From positions 102,512 to 166,511 of the forward strand of contig NZ_SRHZ01000038.1 of NCBI RefSeq assembly GCF_004684085.1: DNA of 64,000 nt, written 5' to 3'. The translations under genes were made by a program, and so were the position numbers. This document shows, piece by piece, positions 1 to 8,493 of the stretch (positions within the stretch are counted from its first letter, which is position 1; every line of letters starts with the position of its first letter). The DNA is from Stenotrophomonas maltophilia (lineage in GTDB: Bacteria; Pseudomonadota; Gammaproteobacteria; Xanthomonadales; Xanthomonadaceae). The notes under the pieces were generated by a model. The model was given only the letters and a program-made list of their open reading frames with translations, made no database searches and was not told where the DNA came from.

Positions 1-79
1 GCAGCCAGAGGGCATCTGGCGCGGATACGGCGCCAACGGCGAGGACATCGCCCACTTTTCCAAGATGCGAGGTGCCTGA
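1..79 (+). CDS. Phage protein, C-terminal fragment
   Basis: The window opens inside a rightward reading frame that ends in TGA at 77-79. Only about 25 residues are visible, ending in KMRGA. The stop overlaps the ATG of the next gene by one base (TGATG), the same coupling used by the next three phage genes, so it is the 3' end of a real gene of the virion operon. Too little remains to assign a function. Confidence 0.6.
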   Translation, partial: QPEGIWRGYGANGEDIAHFSKMRGA

Positions 80-693
80 TGGGCGCACAGAAGGGCAGCA
101 AGGCCGCCAACGAGGCGGCACAGGCGGAGGGATGGCGGACTTCGAACATCAACCGCACCGTGGGCCAGATCAACTCGATCTACGGTTCGCCCAGTCGCCA
201 GGCGGGGATCGATGACTTCCTGGGCGCCACTCGCTCGTTCTACACCAACGAGCTGGAGCGACAAAAGGGCGTCGCAGATCGCAGCCTGAAGTTCGCCATG
301 GCCCGTAGTGGCCTGTCCGGTGGTTCTGCCTCAGCGGACGCAAACCGGACGCTCGGCGAGGACTACCAGCGCGGCGTTCTATCTGCGGAGCGGCTGGCCC
401 AGGGCGCAGTTTCTGACCTGCGCAACGCGGACGAGGCGGCCAGGCAGAACCTGATCGCGCAAGCAGGCAGCGGGTTGAGCCTGACCGGTGGCGCGACACA
501 GGCCGCCAGCGCTCTCCGCAACAATCTGCAGGCCGCGCAGGGGAGCCTGAAGACTGATGCGCTGGGTGACGTGTTCGGCGGCCTGAGCGATGTCTACAGG
601 CGCAGCCGCGAATCTGCCGCGGATCGCCGCGGCTTCCGTGACGTTTACGGGCAGTTGTATCAGCCCGGCTTTGGAGCAGGAGGTACCCGCTGA
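79..693 (+). CDS. Putative phage virion/ejection protein, 204 aa
   Basis: Alanine-, glycine- and arginine-rich soluble protein with no signal peptide or membrane segment. The centre is predicted mostly helical (long runs of A, E, R, Q). It starts on an ATG overlapping the previous stop and is itself overlapped by the next ATG (TGATG at 691-695). Size, composition and place just before two larger coupled proteins resemble the small internal or ejection proteins of podovirus-like phages. That is inference from context; I do not recognise a named family. Membership of the virion operon is more secure than the function. Confidence 0.6.
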   Translation: MGAQKGSKAANEAAQAEGWRTSNINRTVGQINSIYGSPSRQAGIDDFLGATRSFYTNELERQKGVADRSLKFAMARSGLSGGSASADANRTLGEDYQRGVLSAERLAQGAVSDLRNADEAARQNLIAQAGSGLSLTGGATQAASALRNNLQAAQGSLKTDALGDVFGGLSDVYRRSRESAADRRGFRDVYGQLYQPGFGAGGTR

Positions 694-1367
694 TGGGCGT
701 TGAACTGGCAGCCGCTGCAGGCCTTGCCCTCTTGGGCGGAGGGCTCAACTACGTCAACCAGAGGAACGTAGCGAAATCCCAAGACCGGGAGGCTGCGGCG
801 CAGATCCGTCAGCAGTCGCGTAGGCAGGACGAAGCCGACCGCGCGGTCACCGACCTGTTGGCTCAGCGCGCCGTCAGCGACGGGGCGGCGGAGCGCGGCA
901 GCATTTCCCAGCAGTACCTGCAACAGGCGCGAGCGGCGCAGGCAGCCGCTACAAACGGACTGGGTCAGTCCGGAGCCGTGAGCGACGCATACCGAACTGC
1001 TGCCAACGATGCTGCGCTGGGCGTGAGCGACTACGGCCAAACGGCCGCCACCCTGATGGGGCGGATCGACGCACCGCAGCAGCGGCGAACCCGAGAGGCA
1101 TTGGAAGAGGGCGATCTTCAGACCCGACTGGGGCTGATTGGGCGCCAATCCCAGGCCGACGACTTCCTGTCCCGGCTGCGCCTGCAGTCGGTCCAGCAGA
1201 ACCCGTGGCTGAGTGCCGCCGCGCAAGCCGCCAATGGGGCCGCCTCGGGCATCGCAATGAACGGCCTGCCGGGCTTCGGCCGAACGGCCGACCTGAGCAA
1301 ACAGGCCAACAACATCACGCAGGCGAACAACGCGAGCCTGTTCGCGCGTCTGCAAGGGGGTGGCTGA
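693..1367 (+). CDS. Putative phage internal virion protein, 224 aa
   Basis: The N-terminus (about residues 4-19) is a short hydrophobic Ala/Leu/Gly stretch, followed by a long, charged, Gln/Ala-rich helical region. This looks like phage internal or DNA-transfer proteins, which combine a membrane-active N-terminus with coiled-coil segments. It is coupled to both neighbours by TGATG overlaps, so the stoichiometry of the three proteins is probably tuned by translational coupling. No enzymatic motif is visible. Ejection protein is the best guess; a minor structural protein is the alternative. Confidence 0.55.
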   Translation: MGVELAAAAGLALLGGGLNYVNQRNVAKSQDREAAAQIRQQSRRQDEADRAVTDLLAQRAVSDGAAERGSISQQYLQQARAAQAAATNGLGQSGAVSDAYRTAANDAALGVSDYGQTAATLMGRIDAPQQRRTREALEEGDLQTRLGLIGRQSQADDFLSRLRLQSVQQNPWLSAAAQAANGAASGIAMNGLPGFGRTADLSKQANNITQANNASLFARLQGGG

Positions 1368-2506
1368 TGGCAAGCAACGGATGGGCATCGCTGGGCGAGG
1401 CCTTCGCCGGTGGCGGCGCAGGGCAGGAGCGGGCATATCAGGCCGGCCAGACGCGTGCTGCACAGCTGGCCACGCTGCTGGCCGGTGCACAGATCAAGCG
1501 CGACGAGGCGATGCAGCGAGAGCAGGCAGAGTCGGCATATGCAGCTGCTGGACTGACCCCAGAACAGGCACGCGCGGTGGCTACGGCGCAGCGTGCGGGC
1601 TTCAATCCCGCGCAGGCGTCGGGCTACAGCGGCGATATGCAGCTGCAGGACATCCGGGATCGCGCGCTCAATGCAACGGACTGGAATGATCGAAATGCTC
1701 TGCTCGCGGTCCTGGAGGGGAAGCCAGTGCAGCTGGCTGGCATCAGCGGTCAGAACCTGATCAACAATCGATACGTAGAGGGCGGCGGTGGTATCAGCAC
1801 AACCGACCAGGGCCGGGCAAGCATCGCGGCGTATGCCGCTCGTGCGCGCGCATCGGATGCAAGCGCTGCCAGCTCCTACGCAACTGCAGACTCCACGCGG
1901 CAGCGGCTGGCGATTGCTCAGCAACAGTTCGGATTGCAGAGGGACGGCCAGTGGAATCCAGGTGGAAGCCCTGCTGGGGGTGCCACTGGCACCGCTGGCC
2001 AGAAGATGAGCAGCGATGAGCTGAAGCAGGTGTTCGCCGGGAAGGCACTAGCCGACGACGCCTACGACTTCGCTGCCGCCTACCTGGGCAAGACGCCAGA
2101 GCAGGTGCGGCTGATGACGCCCGAGCAGATCCGCACCGAGGTGGCGAAGGGAGGCCGCCTCACCGCAGGCCCGCTGGTTGGCCGCCTGCCTGGTGCCAAC
2201 ATCCTGGCCAACAGCGATCTTGACGCGTATACCAGCTCGGCAGCCGGCCGGCAGGCGCGCATCAACAACCCGTCTGGCCCGGTCACGGATGCCGACTTCA
2301 AGGCGGCAGAGCGCTCGGTGTTCAGCTCGACTAAGCCGGCCAGCGTCAATGCCGACCTGATTTTCCGTGCACTGCAGCGCGGTGCTGCGTCCGCGTCGGG
2401 TGGGGCGCTCGCACCAGCGCCATCTGCCGAGCCACGGCAGCGCGCCCGCAACCCGCAAACCGGCCAGGTGCTGGTCCTCATCAACGGCCAATGGGTGCCC
2501 GAATAA
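1367..2506 (+). CDS. Putative phage virion protein, 379 aa
   Basis: The start is the ATG at 1367, which overlaps the preceding TGA; an upstream in-frame ATG at 1205 would overlap the previous gene by 160 bases and is unlikely. The product begins MASNGWASLG. It is rich in Ala, Gly and Gln and has helical stretches (about residues 20-110) and a low-complexity Ala/Pro-rich segment near residue 350. The C-terminus GQVLVLINGQWVPE resembles a short motif common at the ends of phage structural proteins. Its stop overlaps the start of the large downstream gene (TAATG). The function is inferred from context only. Confidence 0.55.
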   Translation: MASNGWASLGEAFAGGGAGQERAYQAGQTRAAQLATLLAGAQIKRDEAMQREQAESAYAAAGLTPEQARAVATAQRAGFNPAQASGYSGDMQLQDIRDRALNATDWNDRNALLAVLEGKPVQLAGISGQNLINNRYVEGGGGISTTDQGRASIAAYAARARASDASAASSYATADSTRQRLAIAQQQFGLQRDGQWNPGGSPAGGATGTAGQKMSSDELKQVFAGKALADDAYDFAAAYLGKTPEQVRLMTPEQIRTEVAKGGRLTAGPLVGRLPGANILANSDLDAYTSSAAGRQARINNPSGPVTDADFKAAERSVFSSTKPASVNADLIFRALQRGAASASGGALAPAPSAEPRQRARNPQTGQVLVLINGQWVPE

Positions 2507-5049
2507 TGGCTATGCCGCCGCTTCCGCCAGGTTTCGTATTGGAGCCTGCCGCGTCAGGCCCCGCGCCTGCGCCTCTCGCCCGCGGGCAACGCACTGCCGG
2601 GAACATCGACCTTTCCAGCCGGCCGGTGGTAAAGAACCCGGATGGCACGATTTCCACTGTGAGGTCCATTTCCGCGAACTTCGACGGACAGGAAGTCTTG
2701 ATTCCAACTGTGTCCGATGACGGCCGGATCATGAGTGACGACGAGGCAATCGCGCAGTTCCAGAAGACGGGGCGCAATCTCGGCGTGTTCGATACCCCTG
2801 AGAACGCGACGGCTTACGCAGAAAGCCTCCACAACCAGCAGGCGGAGATGTATGACCCGCCGCCGCCGCCGGGCTTCGTAGTCGAAGGGGCGGCTCCTGC
2901 TGCCGGCACGCCCCTTCGCCACGCTGACGGCCGACTCACGGAAGCCGGTTGGCAGGCCGAGCGCGATGCGCTGGCTGCTTCTCGACAGACCGAGATCGAC
3001 AACACCAGCTTCCTCGACAACTTCGCCGCTGGCTACGGCCGCTCGCTGCCGAACCTGTACCAGGGCGCCAAGCAGGCTCTGGTGGATTCGTTCGCGGGTA
3101 GTTCCCGGTTCGGCGCCGACCTGTGGGGCGATATAGGTGGCCAGGGCCTCGCCGATGCTCGCCGCAGCGTGGCCGACTACTTCGGTGGCCTCTCGAAAGA
3201 GCTGCAGCAGGAGACGAACCAGGAGCGGATTGCGTCGCAGGCGCTGACCAGTTCGGGTGGGGGAATTCTCGGTGGCCTAGCGGGCGATATCCTCAATACC
3301 GCGCCGCTGATGCCTGTGGGTGTGGCTGCCCGTGGCGCGGGTGCGGTTCGAGCCGTAGGCCAGGCCGCCACTGGCGGCGCCATCCAGGGCGCACTGCAGC
3401 CAGTGGCACAGGACGGCGAGCGACTGAACAACACTGCCCTGAGCGCGGCGTTCGGCGGCGGGTTGGCCGGCCTTGGCCGGGCAGCGATGTCGATCGGAGA
3501 GAACGTCCTGCCGCAGAACGTGACCGCGCGTGCGCTGAACTTCTTCAACGACCGAGCGAACGCGCAGCCGTTCGCTGCTGAGGGTGAGGCACTGGCCCGG
3601 CGTACCGGCATCGATCTGACTCCGGGCATGGTCAGCGGCAGCAAGAGCCAGACCGCGGTAGAGAACATGGCGCGGCAGAGCGTATTCTCGGCCGACACGG
3701 CTTTCCAGGCGGACGAGAAGATCGCGAACCAGGCTATCGCCAACGTCAACAGGATCATGGATCGGATCAGCCCCGACAGCGCTTCCGCGCAGGGCATTGG
3801 GCAGCGGGTTCAGGAATCCGTCGATCAGGCTGTGAAGCGCGTGGTGGATCGCCGGGAGGACATGGCCAAGCAGCAGTACGGCGCAATTCGGCGCATGGTG
3901 GGCGATGCCCCGGTGGTGGACTATGCCAAGACGCGCCAGGTACTTCAGGACATCATTGGAGAGAACGCAGGTGTGCCCGGCCTCGGATCTGACGCCAGGC
4001 TCGTCCGTACGCAGGCGCAGCGGATGTTGGACGAACTGAGCGGCAAGGAAGGTTTCAGCCTCGATGCCGCCCGCAAGTCGCGTAGTTCCTACGGCGCCGC
4101 AGCGCGTGGCCAAGCCAACCTGCTGAGAAATGTCGATCGCAACGTCAACAAGGCGTTCGCCAAGCGCATGTATGCGGCGATCAGCGATGACATCGAATCT
4201 GCCGGACAGCGGCTGGACGAGGCGGCGGGCTTCGGGCAGAACGGCGTTGTACCGGCCGGGACCACCGTCACGCGCCCGAGCGAAATGCTACGGGCAGCCA
4301 ATGACGAGTATCGCAATCACTCCGACCTGCTCAGGAAGATCGAGCAGAGCCCGCTGCGCAGGCTGCTGGGTGACAAGGTGGACGTGGATGGCTTCACCAG
4401 CTACTCGCTGCCGCCGGAGACGGTCATCCAGCGGATCAACTCCATGAAGCCCTCCGAGCTGGCCCAGGTCCGCTACTTCATGGAGAGGAACGAGCCTGAA
4501 GTTTGGGGCCAGTACAAGCGCATGATCGTTGAGGATGCGCTGGCCTCCGCGCAGTCCGCACCAGCCTCTGCGGGCGCCAACCACATCCCCTTCAACGCCA
4601 ACGGCTTCGTGCGGGCGCTCGGCGGCGACAAGCCGGACAAGATCGAGAAGCTTCAGGCCACCTTCGACCGTTCCGAGATGGCGGAAATCATGGACGCGCT
4701 GCAGGCAGCCCGCCGGATGGGCGACAAGTTCGGGGCGAACTTCAGCGGTACCGGCCCGTACAACGAGCTTGTGCAGGCATCGAATGGTTTCGTGGACGCC
4801 TTCAAGAACGCCAGCCTGCGAGCCGCGGCCGGCACTGCGGCACCCATCGCTGGCTTCAACAAGGTGGCCAGGATGATGGTCAACTCGGATGGGCGTCGGG
4901 CGTTGATCGAGCTTTCCAGGCTTCCGCCTAGGTCGCGGCGGGCCAACGACCTGGCCGCGTATCTGACCGCTACGGCCACTGCAGGTAGCGACGAGCCGTT
5001 GGAAGTGGAGATCGTTGGCGGCCGCCGCGAGGGCGATCCGGCTCAGTAG
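2506..5049 (+). CDS. Large phage internal virion/ejection protein, 847 aa
   Basis: The chosen start is the ATG at 2506, overlapping the previous stop; an ATG five codons upstream is possible. Two Pro-rich PPLPPGF/PPPPPGF segments (about residues 3-8 and 120-126) flank a module with motifs SANFDG, VLIPTVSDDG and SDDEAIAQF (about residues 48-110). I recognise this module from large virion proteins of podovirus-like phages. A hydrophobic Gly/Ala-rich stretch follows (about residues 245-330), then a long charged helical region to the end. A role in genome delivery through the cell envelope is inferred from size, composition and its place as last gene of the coupled virion run. No muramidase motif is evident. 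Confidence 0.65.
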   Translation: MAMPPLPPGFVLEPAASGPAPAPLARGQRTAGNIDLSSRPVVKNPDGTISTVRSISANFDGQEVLIPTVSDDGRIMSDDEAIAQFQKTGRNLGVFDTPENATAYAESLHNQQAEMYDPPPPPGFVVEGAAPAAGTPLRHADGRLTEAGWQAERDALAASRQTEIDNTSFLDNFAAGYGRSLPNLYQGAKQALVDSFAGSSRFGADLWGDIGGQGLADARRSVADYFGGLSKELQQETNQERIASQALTSSGGGILGGLAGDILNTAPLMPVGVAARGAGAVRAVGQAATGGAIQGALQPVAQDGERLNNTALSAAFGGGLAGLGRAAMSIGENVLPQNVTARALNFFNDRANAQPFAAEGEALARRTGIDLTPGMVSGSKSQTAVENMARQSVFSADTAFQADEKIANQAIANVNRIMDRISPDSASAQGIGQRVQESVDQAVKRVVDRREDMAKQQYGAIRRMVGDAPVVDYAKTRQVLQDIIGENAGVPGLGSDARLVRTQAQRMLDELSGKEGFSLDAARKSRSSYGAAARGQANLLRNVDRNVNKAFAKRMYAAISDDIESAGQRLDEAAGFGQNGVVPAGTTVTRPSEMLRAANDEYRNHSDLLRKIEQSPLRRLLGDKVDVDGFTSYSLPPETVIQRINSMKPSELAQVRYFMERNEPEVWGQYKRMIVEDALASAQSAPASAGANHIPFNANGFVRALGGDKPDKIEKLQATFDRSEMAEIMDALQAARRMGDKFGANFSGTGPYNELVQASNGFVDAFKNASLRAAAGTAAPIAGFNKVARMMVNSDGRRALIELSRLPPRSRRANDLAAYLTATATAGSDEPLEVEIVGGRREGDPAQ

Positions 5050-5396
5050 AAGTTGAACATCAGGATGTAGCCAAGGATGGCTGCAACCATGGCGATGGTC
5101 ACCGGGATGTAGGGGTTGATGCGGGTGTGGAGATTCCACCAAGCAGTTGCCGCAAGAGCTGCAGCAACAACCACACAAGCGACGATGCATGCGAGTAGCC
5201 ATGCGACCGGAATCAGCGACAGCTTCCACCATGCGAAGCCAGACTCTTTGATCCTGATTGCACCGATAGCAGGTGCACTGATCCCGAACCAGGTTACGTA
5301 GGGGCGAACCCTTTCCTTGAAGTTCTCGCGCACATATCGCCCAACGGTCATTGGCGGTGGCAGTAAAGGGCGAGCATGCGGTTTGCTTCCTTTCAC
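5043..5396 (-). CDS. Small prophage membrane protein, 117 aa
   Basis: The GTG start at 5396 overlaps the stop of the upstream leftward gene (GTGA) and has an AGGAAA ribosome site five bases before it. The longer ATG start at 5435 would run 43 bases into that gene. After a basic N-terminus there are two or three hydrophobic segments in the second half, including a long one of Leu/Ile/Val/Ala and a C-terminal one ending in FNFY. It is therefore an inner-membrane protein. It ends 7 bases inside the convergent virion gene. As an accessory (moron) gene translationally coupled to a secreted protein it may affect the lysogen's envelope, but no function can be read from the sequence. Confidence 0.6.
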   Translation of the reverse strand: MKGSKPHARPLLPPPMTVGRYVRENFKERVRPYVTWFGISAPAIGAIRIKESGFAWWKLSLIPVAWLLACIVACVVVAAALAATAWWNLHTRINPYIPVTIAMVAAILGYILMFNFY

Positions 5397-5941
5397 GGGA
5401 GTTTCCTGTATTCGTACTCTATGGCTTCCGCCCAAGTTGTCGGGGGTGAGTTGGCTTGGATGTGCTGAATTTTTGGCGCGAGGATTTGCAACTTCCTGTC
5501 AAAATCTTCGTCTGACGCCCTTAGTCGGCGCCCTAGAGACCTCACATCTTCCAATCCTTGTTGAGTCGCTCCCTCGGCGCAGGCAGCACCCCACAGCCCT
5601 TCGCCTACACTCTGGGGAACAATTGGTTCAAATGCGCTGGCGTCGGATCCGCTATTGAGCACTGAACCATCCGGTTTGTACTCGACGTAGGACCGAGCGC
5701 TTAAGGTTCTCTCTTTACAGTTGATGCGATAGAAGTTCGAAATTCGGGAGTACTTCTTTGAATTCTCGAACCTGCTTTCGAACCAAGCATCTGTGTAATC
5801 CCCGCTTCGCCGAAGCGACGATGTGTCCATGAATATGGAAGACCCGTCGCTGTTCCCGCCACCGACGTACTGCCAGCGATCCTGGCCGACCACGCTGCCT
5901 GCGGCTAGCACCAGCAGCAGAGCTGCAATCCTTTTCATCAT
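5393..5941 (-). CDS. Secreted Adhesin_E-like (surface-adhesin E family) protein, prophage-borne
   Basis: 182-aa protein with a clear signal peptide: MMKR, a Leu/Ala-rich core, and cleavage probably after the GSVVG region. The mature N-terminus has the pattern W-x-Y-V followed by FMDTSSLRRSG and later W-F-E-S, which matches the surface-adhesin E fold I know from small exported proteins of Proteobacteria. The purine-rich AAAGGGGGG before the tandem ATGs at 5941 and 5938 supports either start. It lies opposite to the phage structural genes and is coupled to the downstream membrane protein, which is typical of lysogenic-conversion genes. The family call is moderate; the function is unknown. Confidence 0.6.
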   Translation of the reverse strand: MMKRIAALLLVLAAGSVVGQDRWQYVGGGNSDGSSIFMDTSSLRRSGDYTDAWFESRFENSKKYSRISNFYRINCKERTLSARSYVEYKPDGSVLNSGSDASAFEPIVPQSVGEGLWGAACAEGATQQGLEDVRSLGRRLRASDEDFDRKLQILAPKIQHIQANSPPTTWAEAIEYEYRKLP

Positions 5942-6066
5942 GCCCCCCTTTCCCCGGCCATTCCGGGCACGCGGATGGTACCACCAGCGCCGCGCGGCCC
6001 CTGCGCCCATTGAAGGCAAAGGGCCTGGGGGTAGGGTGGCCCGTACCGTTCAGTCCAGAGGCCGCC

Positions 6067-6348
6067 ATGCTGTCAGCCGCCATCGTCGTCACCGGAAAAG
6101 GCATGTTCATTGAGTGGCCGGGGTGCCCCGGCGACGAGTTCACCGTTCCGCTGCATGCCGATGCCGTCATCCTGTTCCGGCGGGTGGCGTCTAACCCAGC
6201 ATGTTTTGCAGCAGTGGAAGTGCTTTCTGCCAGTTGTCCAGACCAGCATCCACCAGCTTCAGTACAAGGTGTTTGGTGGTCTCGCCGGGAAGCTCTCGAA
6301 GCTGATCAAGGAATCGCTGCTTATCGGGCTGGGGCAGATCCGAGCTGA
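6067..6348 (+). CDS. Possible small phage ORF, 93 aa (doubtful)
   Basis: An ATG at 6067 opens a frame whose first 41 codons have strongly GC-rich third positions and give a plausible sequence (start MLSAAIVVTGKGMFIEW). After about 6190, where the convergent leftward gene begins, codon usage no longer looks coding. Either a short gene has lost its proper end, or the resemblance is chance. There is only a weak ribosome site (AGAGG). Confidence 0.25.
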   Translation: MLSAAIVVTGKGMFIEWPGCPGDEFTVPLHADAVILFRRVASNPACFAAVEVLSASCPDQHPPASVQGVWWSRREALEADQGIAAYRAGADPS

Positions 6349-6670
6349 GCACCTTGGCCTCGATGAGTGCCTTTAGCGTGTCGTCGTGAAGTTTGATCGT
6401 GACGACACCGAGGATTGCGCCCAATCCGCCATCGTCAGCCAGAAAATCCATACCTCGAGCGGTAATGGTTGCCTGCATGAGCATGTTTCCACGGTCCAAG
6501 CTGCCAAGCCATTGGCCCTTCACTAGACCGTGCTCATGCAAGTAGGCGATGTTCACGTTGGCCCTATTGAACTCACCCTGGGCCATCGTCCCTGCATCGA
6601 CTGGCTCCGGGTAGCTCTCGGCCAAACGCTGGAGCAATTGCAGCTGGTATGCCCTGTCAAGTAGTTCCAT
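6191..6670 (-). CDS. Prophage protein of unknown function, winged-helix-like N-terminus, 159 aa
   Basis: Begins MELLDRAYQL at an ATG preceded by GGAGGCGG, so the start is well supported; a longer in-frame reading to 7108 would run antisense through the endolysin gene. Residues 1-80 have the pattern of a small winged helix: a helix, the stretch INIAYLHEHGLV-like (N-V-N-I-A-Y-L-H-E-H-G-L-V), then a strand ending ITARGMDFL. The C-terminal half (L-H-D-D-T-L-K onwards) is helical and acidic. I have seen similar uncharacterised proteins in phages but cannot name a family. It is transcribed leftward like the other accessory genes. A regulatory role is possible but not shown. Confidence 0.65.
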   Translation of the reverse strand: MELLDRAYQLQLLQRLAESYPEPVDAGTMAQGEFNRANVNIAYLHEHGLVKGQWLGSLDRGNMLMQATITARGMDFLADDGGLGAILGVVTIKLHDDTLKALIEAKVLSSDLPQPDKQRFLDQLRELPGETTKHLVLKLVDAGLDNWQKALPLLQNMLG

Positions 6671-6794
6671 CTGTCCGCCTCCGGTAGTGGTTGGGTTGGT
6701 TGGCGCCGCCAATCCTACCGGCAGGCGGGGATTCACCCATTGATCGCCGCCCCCCGGAAGGCAACGTAGGCCCATCAATTCAGAGGGGTCCACC

Positions 6795-7283
6795 GTGGCG
6801 AAGATCACAGAACAGGGAGCGGGCGGGCAGGGCGCGGCACCGGCGCCCGATGCGCGGCTCACGGCCAATTTCAGGCTGGCCGAGCTGACGGTGACCAGCC
6901 GCAGCAATCCGAACGTTCCCAACGAAACCGAGATCGCCCACCTCCGGGCACTGGCTGAAAAGGTCCTGCAGCCGCTGCGCAACGCCCTGGGTAAGCCGGT
7001 GCTGATCAACTCGGCCTTCCGCTCGGAGGCGGTGAACCGGGCCGTCGGCGGCACCGCGACCAGCCAGCACCGGCTGGGCCAGGCTGCAGACATCCGCGTG
7101 CCCGGCATGCCCTCGCTGGAGCTCGCCCGGAAGATCGTCGCGCTCGGCCTCCCGTTTGACCAGGTGATCGAAGAGTTCGGCAGCTGGGTGCATGTCTCCT
7201 ATGGCCCCCGCAACCGCCGGCAGCAGCTGACCGCAGTGAAAGAGGCGGGCAAGACGGTCTATCGCCAAGGCCTGGGGGCCTGA
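6795..7283 (+). CDS. Phage endolysin, peptidase M15 family (D-Ala-D-Ala carboxypeptidase-like)
   Basis: 162 aa from a GTG start at 6795 preceded by an AGAGGGG ribosome site. The core has the M15_3 layout: the substrate-strand motif INSAFRS, then SQHRLGQAADI supplying the Zn-binding His and Asp, and W-V-H-V-S near the C-terminus supplying the third ligand. The family cleaves stem-peptide bonds of peptidoglycan. There is no signal peptide, so it depends on a holin. It is the first gene of a compact lysis cassette, coupled by TGATG to the small membrane protein that follows. The call is secure as a family; the exact bond cleaved is not determined. Confidence 0.9.
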   Translation: MAKITEQGAGGQGAAPAPDARLTANFRLAELTVTSRSNPNVPNETEIAHLRALAEKVLQPLRNALGKPVLINSAFRSEAVNRAVGGTATSQHRLGQAADIRVPGMPSLELARKIVALGLPFDQVIEEFGSWVHVSYGPRNRRQQLTAVKEAGKTVYRQGLGA

Positions 7284-7600
7284 TGAGCATGGAAGCCCAG
7301 CCGAGCCAGGACGGCCGCACCCGCATTTCGCTCGGCCCCGTCGAGAAATGGATCGTTGGCGCCTTCGCCAGCTTCATGATTGCCGGCGGGTACTGGCTGA
7401 TCAGCTCCATGCAAGCGGTGCTGACCCAGCAGCAGGTCACGAACCAGCAGATGGCCACCGTGCAGCAGCAGCTGCAGACCTTCAACACCCAGCTGGCCGA
7501 CGTGCCGGCGCTGAAGCTCGAACTGGCCAAGCAGGCCGTGCAGGTCGAGCAGAACAAGGCCGACATCAAGGAGCTGAAGCAGCTCAGGGGGCTGAAATGA
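7283..7600 (+). CDS. Small phage membrane protein of the lysis cassette (holin or holin-like), 105 aa
   Basis: One transmembrane segment (about residues 23-43, from WIVGAFASFMIAGG onwards) is followed by a Gln-rich coiled-coil C-terminal half (Q-Q-Q repeats, then heptad-like L-K-L-E-L-A). N-in or N-out topology cannot be settled. It overlaps the endolysin stop and the next gene's start (ATGA). Its place between endolysin and the second small membrane protein suggests a holin, antiholin or accessory lysis role. Confidence 0.7.
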   Translation: MSMEAQPSQDGRTRISLGPVEKWIVGAFASFMIAGGYWLISSMQAVLTQQQVTNQQMATVQQQLQTFNTQLADVPALKLELAKQAVQVEQNKADIKELKQLRGLK

Positions 7601-7821
7601 AGGTCGAGCTGATCGACGGGTGGCGCCGCGCCTGGAAGCTGGCCTCGGTATGGGTGTTCGGCCTGGTGTGCCTGTTCCCGGACATGTACGACGCGATCGC
7701 CGCCATGGGCTGGATGGACGAGCTGCCCGAGCCGGCGAAGTGGGCGATCCGTGCGCTCGGCGCGGTCGGCGTGGTGGCCCGCGTCCTGAAGGCCCGGAGG
7801 CGCCCCGATGCAAATCCCTGA
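7597..7821 (+). CDS. Putative phage holin, 74 aa
   Basis: The start ATG overlaps the upstream TGA (ATGA at 7597-7600). The protein begins MKVELIDGWRRAW, has a first hydrophobic segment with a Cys (about residues 15-27), an acidic turn containing PEPAKWAI, and a second hydrophobic segment (about 50-62), then a basic tail. This resembles a widespread small phage holin family that I know from lysis cassettes of proteobacterial phages. It overlaps the Rz gene by 14 bases. Together with the preceding gene it forms the membrane-permeabilising part of the cassette. Confidence 0.75.
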   Translation: MKVELIDGWRRAWKLASVWVFGLVCLFPDMYDAIAAMGWMDELPEPAKWAIRALGAVGVVARVLKARRRPDANP

Positions 7822-8242
7822 CCCGATCCGACCCTATGCAGACCTGATCCGCTGGAGCCTTGCGGTGGTGCTGGCCGGCGGCCTGTTCGTAGCCGGCTGC
7901 CAGCGAGGCGAGGACCGTCAGGCTGCACAGGACCGGGAGCAGATCGAGGCCGTGCAGCGACAGCTGGAAGGCGCGCGCGCCGAGGCTGCAGAGAACCTGC
8001 GTGCGGCCAACGCCGCCGGCGAACTGCTGCAGGAGGTGAACCGGCAGACCCAGGCATCGATCGATGGTGCAGAGGCAGCGCGCAAGGCCTCCGATGCCGC
8101 GGCCCGCCGGGCTGAAGCCGCAGCGGTTGAAGGCCAGCGCCGCGCCACCGCCGCCGAGAAGGCCCTGCAGGCCGCCAAGACCCAGCCCGCGTGCCGGGCA
8201 CAACTGGAGCAGACCCTGTGCGATTCCATCCCGCTGCTTTGA
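7808..8242 (+). CDS. Rz-type inner-membrane spanin (i-spanin)
   Basis: 144 aa with one N-terminal transmembrane segment (about residues 17-30), then an Ala/Glu/Arg/Gln-rich helical periplasmic domain. This is the standard i-spanin layout. In the Rz family this protein pairs with the outer-membrane lipoprotein Rz1 to fuse the two membranes at the end of lysis. The Rz1 frame begins inside its 3' end, as expected for overlapping spanin pairs. Identification rests on architecture and position, because spanins diverge fast. Confidence 0.85.
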   Translation: MQIPDPIRPYADLIRWSLAVVLAGGLFVAGCQRGEDRQAAQDREQIEAVQRQLEGARAEAAENLRAANAAGELLQEVNRQTQASIDGAEAARKASDAAARRAEAAAVEGQRRATAAEKALQAAKTQPACRAQLEQTLCDSIPLL

Positions 8243-8493
8243 TCCTGCTGGTGCTGGCCGGCTGTGCCCACGAACCTGAGCGGCCGAAGCTACCCGAGGT
8301 TGTGCACGTCACCGTCGAGAAGCAGGTACCGGTCGACGCCCGCCTGACCAAGCCGTGCCCGGCCAAGCGCGCCACGTCGCGCACGGTGGAGGCGGTGGTG
8401 GACGCCTACAACGCCAACCTGGTCGTGCTGCAGGACTGCGACAACCGCATGGGCGAGATTCGCAGCCTGGGCGAGGGGAAGACCCAGCCGTGA
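8218..8493 (+). CDS. Rz1-type outer-membrane spanin lipoprotein (o-spanin)
   Basis: The frame overlaps the 3' end of Rz in another reading frame. The preferred GTG at 8218 gives MRFHPAALILLVLAGC, a typical lipoprotein signal with the lipobox L-A-G-C, and a GGAG lies eight bases upstream. A GTG at 8191 would add nine residues. The mature protein is short and Pro/Lys-rich near its start (EPERPKLPE), as in Rz1 proteins. It should be lipidated, sorted to the outer membrane and bridge to Rz. Its stop overlaps the next gene's GTG. Confidence 0.85.
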   Translation: MRFHPAALILLVLAGCAHEPERPKLPEVVHVTVEKQVPVDARLTKPCPAKRATSRTVEAVVDAYNANLVVLQDCDNRMGEIRSLGEGKTQP

